Shown here in pieces: positions 26,762 to 34,430 of a stretch of 44,108 nucleotides of DNA (within the stretch, counting starts at the first letter, position 1; each line of letters opens with the position of its first letter). Below the pieces are notes generated by a model. It did not search any database. It saw nothing but the letters and a program-made list of their open reading frames with translations, and was not told where the DNA came from. The stretch comes from Bacilli bacterium (GTDB lineage Bacteria > Bacillota_I > Bacilli_A > RFN20 > CAG-288): contig JAFUFH010000085.1 in NCBI GenBank assembly GCA_017470005.1, forward strand, positions 1 to 44,108. The letters are read 5' to 3'. The translations under genes were made by a program, and so were the position numbers.

Positions 26762-27904
26762 ATGTCTAGCCTGCTCTATCAGCAATACACCAACATTTAC
26801 GATGGTGCCATCCAAAAATGTAAGGAATGCCTGGAGCGAAATGATTTAGCAGAAGCTTCTTCTTATCTCTCTTCGGCAATCGAAGCAGCGATCTATCTTG
26901 CTAACAATGCGGCTATTGTAGAACTACAAAAAAAATATTCGGAAGAATATCGACGTCTTCTCTCTTTGAAAGACAAGCTTTCTCATGGCGAAAATCCTTT
27001 CTTGAAGAAGAAGACTGTCACGGCTAACGGAGTTGAGAGTGAAGAAAAAGAGACGCATTATTTCTCTAAAGAGCCACCTTCTGTCACTTTAAAAGATGTT
27101 GCTGGCTTAGCGAGAGTGAAAGAAGAGATTGAGATGAATGTTCTTCTTCCCATGAGAAATCCAGCACTCTATTACGCCTATAACGATGTGGGAGGAGTCA
27201 ATATCTTGATGTATGGTCCTCCTGGATGCGGAAAGACATTTGTCGCAGAAGCTATCGCTGGAGAACTGAAATGTCCTTTTGCCAAAATCAACGTCTATGA
27301 CATTCTCGATAAATATGTTGGAGAAGCTCCTAGAAAGATCAAAGAGATCTTTGCGGAAGCGGAAAAATATGAACAATGCATGCTCTTCTTTGATGAATTA
27401 GATTCTCTTTTCTCCGATAGAGAAAGCGATGACTCTAGTCATACCAAAGATGTTCTTACCGCTTTCTTGACTTGTATCTCTGGATTCCACAAAAAGAGTG
27501 ATAAGAAATCTGTCAGAGTGGTCATCGGCGCCACCAATCGCCCTTGGATCATCGATAAAGCAGCGATTCGTGGAGGAAGATTTGATACGCATATCTATGT
27601 TGGCCTTCCCGATGAAGACGCTCGTAAATTCATTGTGGAGAAAGCTTTCCGCAATGATCCTAGATTGCTTCAAGGAAGTGACTTAACCATTCCCTATATG
27701 AGTGAGAAACTAGAAGGTTTCTCTGGAGCGGATATTACTTCTATCTGTCAGAAAGCAAAGATACAAGCGCTCAAGAGAGCAAAAGTTCAAAACCAAGTCG
27801 TTCCCGTTTTAAAATCCGATTTTGATGAAGTGATGAAAACCTACAAAAACACCATTTCTAAAGAAGACATTCAAACCTTTGAAGCGTTTGAGAAAGGATT
27901 CTGA
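26762..27904 (+). CDS. Vps4-like AAA ATPase with MIT-like N-terminus, second paralog
   Basis: 380 residues and the clearest Vps4-type member. Residues 1-80 are a helical MIT-sized domain (IQKCKECLERNDLAEASSYL), then a short linker. The AAA module (about 100-375) has VTLKDVAGLARVKEEIEMNV, Walker A GPPGCGKT (152-159), the pore-facing segment KYVGEAPRKIKEI, Walker B LFFDELDSL (D211, E212), sensor GATNRPW (about 256-262, the ATN-x-PW form of the Vps4/katanin clade) and RGGRFDTHIYVGLPDEDAR. All catalytic residues are present, so this should be an active ATPase. It ends with TGA, and the third AAA gene starts two bases on. RBS AAAGGA. Confidence 0.82.
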   Translation: MSSLLYQQYTNIYDGAIQKCKECLERNDLAEASSYLSSAIEAAIYLANNAAIVELQKKYSEEYRRLLSLKDKLSHGENPFLKKKTVTANGVESEEKETHYFSKEPPSVTLKDVAGLARVKEEIEMNVLLPMRNPALYYAYNDVGGVNILMYGPPGCGKTFVAEAIAGELKCPFAKINVYDILDKYVGEAPRKIKEIFAEAEKYEQCMLFFDELDSLFSDRESDDSSHTKDVLTAFLTCISGFHKKSDKKSVRVVIGATNRPWIIDKAAIRGGRFDTHIYVGLPDEDARKFIVEKAFRNDPRLLQGSDLTIPYMSEKLEGFSGADITSICQKAKIQALKRAKVQNQVVPVLKSDFDEVMKTYKNTISKEDIQTFEAFEKGF

Positions 27905-27906
27905 GT

Positions 27907-29535
27907 ATGAGCAATTATTTAATTCGTTTGAACTCTATCAAAGCCCACATCGAAAAAAGAGAATTTCGTTTGGCGGTCAAAGAGATAGAAGATTTACTCT
28001 ATCTTTTAAAAGTAGATTATCTTTCTAATGTCGATCCTATCAGAAGCAAAGAAGCTTTTAATAAACTATCTCGCGTGAGAAAAGAACTCAAAGATAGTAT
28101 CATCGGTCCAGAGACCAATAAATTGTTGAAGAAAGAAAAGAAAGTAGAAACTACTCTTCCTTCTCAAGTGGAAGAAAGAGTGGTCACTCCTATTACTCCG
28201 ACGGTTCCTGTTACCCCAGTAGTTCCTCAAACCCCTGTGACACCTAAGACTACTGTTGTTGATGAAACAGAAGCTAATCAAGAAGAGCAAGCAGAGAATA
28301 AGATGAATGCCAATCTTTCCACTGCTCAAACTCCTGAAGTTCCTGAAGCAGAAGAAGCTGCTTTAGAGAATGCAACGAGTGGAGAATATAGCTTCCATTG
28401 GAGCGATATCCCTGCGGTTACTTTTGAAGATATCGCTGGTTTACATGAAGTGAAAGAATTGGTCAAATCCAAAGTCTTAGATCCCATTAGAAATCCAGAA
28501 TCCTTAAAAGGTTATGTCTCTAAAGGTGGCGGAGGTGTCACGCTCTATGGTCCTCCTGGAACAGGTAAGACCATGATTGCCGCAGCCACAGCAAATGCTA
28601 TCCACGCCAAATTCTGTGCTATCACTCCTTCTGAAATCTTACAACAAGGTGTGGGAAGCTCGGAAAGAGCCTTGAAGACTCTCTTTGCCGAAGCAAGAAA
28701 ATTCCCTTGCGCGATGATCTTCTTCGATGAGATTGAATCTCTCGCTCCGAAGAACACTCGTTCTACCGTAGCTAGAAACCTTCGTTCAGAATTCTTAGCT
28801 CAGTTAGAAGGTGTCTCCTCTTATGGAAAAGACACAGGAAATATTCTCTTCCTCATGTGTGCGACCAATAAGCCTTGGGATGTGGATTCTGCTTTCCTGC
28901 GTCCTGGTAGATTTGGTACTAAGATTTATGTCGGTTTACCCGATGAAGAAGCAAGAGGTTATATCATCTCTCACTTCTTAGATAAGATTAAAGCTCAAGG
29001 TATTGTCAAAGTGGAAGATATCGATCTTCCTAACATTGTCGCTTTAACCAATGGTTTAAATGGTGCCGATATGAATAACTTGAACACCTTAGTCGAAGAT
29101 ATGTCTAGAAAGAGATATCAACAGACGGGAGAAAAGACTATCCTCAATCAAGATTATTTAATCTCCTTAGCATCTATGGCTCCTTCTGTGCAAGCCGAAG
29201 ATATCGAAAAATTGATGGCTTGGAGAAAGATTAATGATATCAATATCGTGGTCAATCCTAATGCCGTTAATGCGGTGGAAGCTAGCGAAGAAACCCAAGT
29301 GGAAACGGGCGAAGAAACTCAAGAGATTCCAGTGGAAACTGCTGTAGAAGAAACACAAGAAACTCCTGCTGAAGAAATTACGGAAACCGTCCAAACCCAA
29401 GAAGTTCCTACCGAAACCGTGGTAGAAGAAACAACACCAGTGGAAGAAAATCCAGTCCAAGAAGTACCTTCTGATGCGGTTTCTACAGAAGAAGCCCCTC
29501 AAGAAAATCCGACTACTCCCGAACAAAATTCATAA
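27907..29535 (+). CDS. Vps4-like AAA ATPase with Pro/Thr linker and acidic repeat tail, third paralog
   Basis: 542 residues. Residues 1-70 are a helical MIT-sized domain (AVKEIEDLLYLLKVDYL). About 75-165 is a disordered linker with VTPITPTVPVTPVVPQTP and an acidic run. The AAA module (about 165-440) has VTFEDIAGLHEVKELVKSKV, Walker A GPPGTGKT (215-222), Walker B MIFFDEIESL (D274, E275), CATNKPW (about 318-324) and LRPGRFGTKIYVGLPDEEAR with arginine-finger position intact. The last 85 residues repeat ETQE-P-VET-like acidic units. Linker and tail have no counterpart in the other two paralogs and may serve as tethers or docking sites. Last gene of the operon; a terminator follows at 29543. Confidence 0.8.
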   Translation: MSNYLIRLNSIKAHIEKREFRLAVKEIEDLLYLLKVDYLSNVDPIRSKEAFNKLSRVRKELKDSIIGPETNKLLKKEKKVETTLPSQVEERVVTPITPTVPVTPVVPQTPVTPKTTVVDETEANQEEQAENKMNANLSTAQTPEVPEAEEAALENATSGEYSFHWSDIPAVTFEDIAGLHEVKELVKSKVLDPIRNPESLKGYVSKGGGGVTLYGPPGTGKTMIAAATANAIHAKFCAITPSEILQQGVGSSERALKTLFAEARKFPCAMIFFDEIESLAPKNTRSTVARNLRSEFLAQLEGVSSYGKDTGNILFLMCATNKPWDVDSAFLRPGRFGTKIYVGLPDEEARGYIISHFLDKIKAQGIVKVEDIDLPNIVALTNGLNGADMNNLNTLVEDMSRKRYQQTGEKTILNQDYLISLASMAPSVQAEDIEKLMAWRKINDINIVVNPNAVNAVEASEETQVETGEETQEIPVETAVEETQETPAEEITETVQTQEVPTETVVEETTPVEENPVQEVPSDAVSTEEAPQENPTTPEQNS

Positions 29536-29542
29536 GAAATTA

Positions 29543-29565
29543 CCCCACCTAAAACGTGGGGTTTT
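29543..29565 (+). terminator. Terminator of the AAA/ESCRT-like operon
   Basis: CCCCAC (29543-29548) pairs with GTGGGG (29556-29561), then TTTTC. Eight bases after the stop of the last AAA gene. Confidence 0.8.
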
Positions 29566-29570
29566 CATAT

Positions 29571-29602
29571 GAAAAAAAGCTTGAGAATTGCCTCAAGCTT
29601 TT
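29571..29602 (-). terminator. Terminator of the LRR/membrane/TIR operon
   Basis: AAAAGCTTGAG (29575-29585) pairs with CTCAAGCTTTT (29592-29602). Read on minus the hairpin is followed by TTTTTTTC. It separates the two convergent operons. Confidence 0.85.
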
Positions 29603-29620
29603 ATTTTATCAAAAAGTTGG

Positions 29621-32600
29621 TTATTTGTTTTTAAGGAAGGAAAGAGGTAATAAGGCAGTACCAATACCATAGACTAAGAAAGCGTAATTGAAGATAGAAG
29701 GAGTCGTGATTTCATAGAGGAAGAAGATATATATGGCACAGATACCCGCTAGGATGAGAAGGAAGGTGACAAGGAAACTGGATAATTTACCATTAGAATA
29801 GACATGAAGCAGGAAGAGAGAAACAGGAGTTAAGGCAACAGAGATGATAGCAAAGGAGAGTTGAAGGGTAGGATCTAATTCTAAGAGTGGTCCACCTAAG
29901 AAGGTGGGGAAAGTCATATTGACAACCATGAACAAGAGGAAAGCGAACAAGAGAGCAGAGGTGATAGATGTGATGATCATCTTGATCTTTCTCTTACCGT
30001 GAGTCTTTGTGATGGTGGTCTTATCGTTTTTCTCTTTTAATTCTTCTAAGAGAATCTTGAGTTTATCTCTCAACTCTTTTTGGTCCGGTCCACCATAGGT
30101 AGGAATCAGTTGGATGTTAGAATCTAAATTTGCGAAGAAGTTGTCTGGGACGATAAGGCTATTTTTCTTTGAATCGGGATCCACCTTCAAGATGATTTGG
30201 AAGAATTTGTCGGCGTTGCTAACCGATTGCAATTGTTGAATGAGGGAATCGGTTGTCTCAGAGTCTTCTTCATTGAAAGCAATACCTTTAATCGCCTGAA
30301 TTTGATCTTCGTAGATTGCTTTATTACGGTAATTATCGAAGGTCATTTTAGAAGCGAGATTCTTGCCGATAGCGATCAAATCGGGTTTGAAGTATTTGTA
30401 GATGCTCTTCTTATCTTTGTATTTTTCATTGTTGAGCTCTTCTTGGTACTCTTTTAAAATTTTGATGCCAACATCAAGAGGAACATCATGCTCAAATTCA
30501 TCTAAGATTTTTCTGAAAGGAATGAAGTTGTCAATGAAGGTTTTCTGTTTATCTGCGTGGGTTTCAATCTTTGAAAATACTTTCTGAATATCTTCTTCCG
30601 TAATCTCTTTCTGACCGAATTTTGTCTTGGGCAAGTAATCGGAATTTGCGATGAAGACCGCAAAATTATTTCTGGTTAAATTATCCAAATACTTGGTGTC
30701 ACAATGGTCGAGGTCTTCTAGTTTTAACGCGTGGCAAGACGCTAACATCTGATAGTGGAAGATATAAGCGTAATCTAAGCTTTGTTTATAAATTTCTGGC
30801 ATCTTCTGCTTCATAGCAGTCAATTCCCAGTCATAAACCTTCTTCGCTTTTTCATAGTGACCTTTTTGATGGAGTTTAACCGCATAAATCATCAAGATTT
30901 GGTCACGGACATCACGGTATTGTTTCTCTCTGACACGAATGACTTCCGGAGTAGGGGTTAAATTGTCGTTAGGTATAAATTGTGAAGTGGTGAATCTAGG
31001 ATCTGCTTCATCGAGAGTGTTGAAGATATATTGCGAGAAGAGAGAGAATCCATCGGTATAGGTGAAATCATTCTCTTCTAAAGTGATATCATCGGGTTTG
31101 ACAATCTCTTGGAAGGACTTATCTTGGGAGATTAAAACATATAAGAAGAGACGCAAGACTTTTCTACCTTCTTGAATGACAGAATTCGTGGTAGCCCCTT
31201 CGGGATTCTTTTTCTTAGAACCGCGGCTTTCTTTCAATTTGACACAAGTTAAGAAGGCTTGAATCAAATCGTTGTTTCCAACCAAGTCCGTATAAGTTTT
31301 CACGGGTTCCGCGTCTTTTGTTCCATAATAAGAAGCGTACTTTTTGATCATCGTATCGACATCTAAGTCTTCGTGGAAGAGGTCTAAAGAAATCTTTTTC
31401 AACAAGAATTCTTCATTGAGGAAATTGAAATCAAGATACTTTTGAACCAGTTTATTTCCGTAAGGAGTAGAAGAGATGATCGGATAAATACTTTCTACTT
31501 TATCCAAATAATCTTTGATACGAGCTTCATCGGACAAATTCTTGTTTTGGTAGTTAACCAAATCAAAGTAGTTATCCAAGAGACAGCGCATATCTTCGTT
31601 ATCTTTGACTTGGACCAGTTGTGTCAATTTCTCTAAATCTGGACAATCTTCTTTGTAGAGCATGCTCTCAATATGTTTGAGATACATCTCTAAACTTTCC
31701 TGATTCAAGTGACTCAAATAGTGAGATAAGACACACTGGAACATTTTGACTTCTTTCTCTGTCGAAAGGGTATTACTGATCAATTTCTGCAACAAATTGG
31801 ATAAGATGTTTTGTGCCTCTTTCTCCGTCAAGCACTTGAACATCTCATTTAAAAGGTCTGGGTAATTTAAATAATTATCCTCATCGGATTCAAAACCTTT
31901 ACGACCTAATTTTCTAAAGGGAGTATTTCGGAAAAGAAGCTGGATTTTCGCATTGATTGCATTGGGGTCTTCCGCGACGATTTTTTCTAACTTTTGATAG
32001 GCGTATTCTACTTTTTCATCGTCTTTCGCTGTTTTGATTTCCGCGATACATAAAATGGCTTCATTCTGTTCTTCCACAGAGGCAGTCGAACTTTGTTGGA
32101 TTTTTAAGAAGGTATTCTCACTAGGAGAGAGAAGGTCAATGGTTCTCTTTGCTTTCTTTTGAATGTCGAAGTCAAATTCTACGTTGTCTTTAAATTTGGT
32201 GGCACGTTCAAACGTCTTCATCTGCTCAATAATGGAGTCGATGAAATTGGCACCGATATCAAAATTGCTACCAGTATAGGTGCCTGCGGCATAGCAATTC
32301 ACCTTCTTTAGTGAGGAAGGGAGTTCTTCATTTGCTAAGTTGGTATAGAGGAAGAAGGATTTTTGAGAAGGGTTAGAGATGGTGAGATATAGGTATCTTG
32401 TCCACTCATTCTTGACCCAAGGGGCATTGATATTATCGACATCGGTACCGATGAGGATAAAGATCTTTGCGGAATGTAAAGCGGCATAAATGACCGGTTC
32501 ATAAGAGGAACCTTTATTGAGCTTTCCTTCTTCTTTTGCTTTTTCGGAATAGAAGATTTTGTTCTTCTTAAATCCGGCTTCATCAAATCTCTTTCTCAGC

Positions 32601-33235
32601 CTTGAATAGACTTTATCCGCGATATCTTTATCGTTGGTGAAGGTACTTTCTCCTTCTCTTTGATCTTCTTTTTTCTTGGAGACTTTTACAGAGATAAAGA
32701 CATCGTATTGAGCTTCTTCATCTTTGGATAATTCTTTGATGGTATTGGAGAAAGTGTCGATGGTATCAAAGACTTCTTGGAAGTATTCTTCCTCACTCTT
32801 TTGCGTATGGCTATCGATGTTTTTGGAGGCTAATTCCAACGCTTTTTTGGCGTAATAGTTATCCCTGATGGAATTATCGGGTAAGTCATTTAACGTAGGT
32901 ACAAAGTGATTATCTTCGCTTTGAATGAAGCAAATCTTATATTTGGCCAAAGCGGTGTAGAAATAGACACGGGCATCATTTCCATATTTTGGATCATCAT
33001 GATAATCTTCTAAGATACTTTCCGCTTGACGATATTCGAGTTTTTGTAAATGGCGGACCACCTTCTCCAAGCGGCTTTCAAATTCATAATCCTCCATATT
33101 GGTATTGAAGGAGGCTGTCATCTTTAATGTGTCGCAGAAGGGACAATAATAACCATCAAAATCCTTGGATTTAATCCAAGTATTCTCGTTGAAGTCGGAA
33201 CCGCATTTTGCGCAAACAATCTTTTCATTTGCCAT
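29621..33235 (-). CDS. Zinc-ribbon/TIR-domain protein with long helical region and four C-terminal membrane helices
   Basis: 1204 residues. A zinc ribbon at the start has C8, C11, C31, C34. A helical, TPR-like stretch (about 50-170) is followed by a TIR domain (about 177-330): YDVFISVKVS strand, IADKVYSRLRKRFDEAG, SSYEPVIYAALHSAKIFILI with the Glu at the position of the catalytic Glu of NAD-cleaving TIR enzymes, and APWVKNEWTRYL. About 360-1070 is all-helical, repeat-like. The end (about 1080-1204) has four hydrophobic helices, so the protein is membrane-bound with its TIR in the cytoplasm. RBS GAGGAGGAG lies in the Glu codons ending the upstream gene, two bases apart. It could be an NADase-type immune effector or a stress-signalling scaffold; a cyclic-nucleotide or Thoeris partner is not seen. 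Confidence 0.8.
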   Translation of the reverse strand: MANEKIVCAKCGSDFNENTWIKSKDFDGYYCPFCDTLKMTASFNTNMEDYEFESRLEKVVRHLQKLEYRQAESILEDYHDDPKYGNDARVYFYTALAKYKICFIQSEDNHFVPTLNDLPDNSIRDNYYAKKALELASKNIDSHTQKSEEEYFQEVFDTIDTFSNTIKELSKDEEAQYDVFISVKVSKKKEDQREGESTFTNDKDIADKVYSRLRKRFDEAGFKKNKIFYSEKAKEEGKLNKGSSYEPVIYAALHSAKIFILIGTDVDNINAPWVKNEWTRYLYLTISNPSQKSFFLYTNLANEELPSSLKKVNCYAAGTYTGSNFDIGANFIDSIIEQMKTFERATKFKDNVEFDFDIQKKAKRTIDLLSPSENTFLKIQQSSTASVEEQNEAILCIAEIKTAKDDEKVEYAYQKLEKIVAEDPNAINAKIQLLFRNTPFRKLGRKGFESDEDNYLNYPDLLNEMFKCLTEKEAQNILSNLLQKLISNTLSTEKEVKMFQCVLSHYLSHLNQESLEMYLKHIESMLYKEDCPDLEKLTQLVQVKDNEDMRCLLDNYFDLVNYQNKNLSDEARIKDYLDKVESIYPIISSTPYGNKLVQKYLDFNFLNEEFLLKKISLDLFHEDLDVDTMIKKYASYYGTKDAEPVKTYTDLVGNNDLIQAFLTCVKLKESRGSKKKNPEGATTNSVIQEGRKVLRLFLYVLISQDKSFQEIVKPDDITLEENDFTYTDGFSLFSQYIFNTLDEADPRFTTSQFIPNDNLTPTPEVIRVREKQYRDVRDQILMIYAVKLHQKGHYEKAKKVYDWELTAMKQKMPEIYKQSLDYAYIFHYQMLASCHALKLEDLDHCDTKYLDNLTRNNFAVFIANSDYLPKTKFGQKEITEEDIQKVFSKIETHADKQKTFIDNFIPFRKILDEFEHDVPLDVGIKILKEYQEELNNEKYKDKKSIYKYFKPDLIAIGKNLASKMTFDNYRNKAIYEDQIQAIKGIAFNEEDSETTDSLIQQLQSVSNADKFFQIILKVDPDSKKNSLIVPDNFFANLDSNIQLIPTYGGPDQKELRDKLKILLEELKEKNDKTTITKTHGKRKIKMIITSITSALLFAFLLFMVVNMTFPTFLGGPLLELDPTLQLSFAIISVALTPVSLFLLHVYSNGKLSSFLVTFLLILAGICAIYIFFLYEITTPSIFNYAFLVYGIGTALLPLSFLKNK

Positions 33236-33237
33236 AA

Positions 33238-34428
33238 TTAGTTCTCCTCCTCTTCCTTATTATCTTCCTGCTTAACAGAATCGATCATCTCTTCATAGAT
33301 GGTAGTTTGTTCTTCCTCATCCCCGTTAGTTTCAGGTTGAGTATTCTCTTTTATAGCAGAGTTCATCTCTTGAGTTTGAGAAATCGTATTCTCTTTCACC
33401 GCAGAGAATTGCTTTGTCTTTTTATCTGCCTTAGGACTATGAGAAGTCATGTTTTCTTTTGCGATTCTTTCTCGCTCTTTTCTCTCTTCCTCATTGGCTT
33501 TATAAATCATTTGATCGACAATGGCGATGGCCTTATCTAATTCTTTTGCGAGTATTTCTTTATCCCGGATACGTTTTTTGTGTAAATCTTCGACTTCTTT
33601 CTTTTCTTGAGCACCACCATTTAAAATGCGTTCGCTCAAGTAGCCCAAATAATTGTAGCCTTCACCGAAAGATTGACGGATGAAGTCTTGAAATACGCTC
33701 AAAACAATGGTGTATAAGCCTCCGATTAAGAGAGTGATAAAGGCGACTAATTGTCGGATATTTAACCACCAAACCATGGTGGAAGGAGTGTCAGAACGAT
33801 AGTATTCTAAGACGAAGATAACAATGGAGATCACGATGAGATAGAAAACGGGAATCCTAGAGTATGTGCGAGCTTTTAATCTCCTGAGCATAAAGAAGAG
33901 ATAGAGACCTAATAAAAAGACAATCTCAATCAAAGAGATTGGGAAATAAGGAGCGCTTTCTGTGAAGGAAACAGGGAAGAAAGTGGAGACAGGAATTCCA
34001 TAGAAATAAGTGTTACCGATATAGATTTCGGAGAAGAAACATCCTGTTCTAAATAAGATTTGATAAGCCATAGCTCCCATGAAGATGGTTGAGATACCTA
34101 AGAAGACATTCGCTTTTTTAAGGAAGATAGAAACCAAAACAAAGAGGATAGATAGAATGATGGGTTCTATCACTAACATATAATCTCCAAAGAAAGGAAT
34201 ATAACTCAATCCGACAGTCAAAACGGGTTGTAAGACAAAGAAAGGTAAAAAGATAGATAAGGCGATAGAGGAATCGGAAACGATAGGAACGGGGTGTTTA
34301 GAAATCATTTTTCTTTTTTTGCTGAAAAGAAGGAAAGTCAGGATAGATGCGATGACCCCTAGCACCATAGATAGAGAGAGAACAGAAAGAGAGAGATGAT
34401 ATGGTTCAAAATCAATGACGATATTCAT
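33238..34428 (-). CDS. Polytopic membrane protein, faintly Lgt-like, with coiled-coil tail
   Basis: 396 residues. About eight hydrophobic helices fill residues 10-255; then a basic/acidic coiled coil (about 270-325) and a Lys/Glu/Gln-rich disordered tail. The segment FRTGCFFSEIYIGNTYFYGI followed by PYFPISLIEI is reminiscent of the RxGNFxNxExYG and HPxQLYE regions of prolipoprotein diacylglyceryl transferase, but the HGG motif and other Lgt catalytic residues are missing, so it is at most a dead or repurposed relative. It is the middle gene of a tight operon (two-base gaps both sides), between a surface lipoprotein and a membrane-bound TIR protein, placed to carry a signal across the membrane. 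RBS AAGGAGAG. Confidence 0.6.
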   Translation of the reverse strand: MNIVIDFEPYHLSLSVLSLSMVLGVIASILTFLLFSKKRKMISKHPVPIVSDSSIALSIFLPFFVLQPVLTVGLSYIPFFGDYMLVIEPIILSILFVLVSIFLKKANVFLGISTIFMGAMAYQILFRTGCFFSEIYIGNTYFYGIPVSTFFPVSFTESAPYFPISLIEIVFLLGLYLFFMLRRLKARTYSRIPVFYLIVISIVIFVLEYYRSDTPSTMVWWLNIRQLVAFITLLIGGLYTIVLSVFQDFIRQSFGEGYNYLGYLSERILNGGAQEKKEVEDLHKKRIRDKEILAKELDKAIAIVDQMIYKANEEERKERERIAKENMTSHSPKADKKTKQFSAVKENTISQTQEMNSAIKENTQPETNGDEEEQTTIYEEMIDSVKQEDNKEEEEN

Positions 34429-34430
34429 AA

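Noticed and set aside
26762..27904. Mycoplasma-type code (UGA as tryptophan)
   Set aside because: The gene ends at a TGA with the next RBS and start in place, and tryptophans throughout are TGG.
33238..34428. Functional prolipoprotein diacylglyceryl transferase
   Set aside because: The HGG motif and other key Lgt residues are missing; only two short patches are similar.
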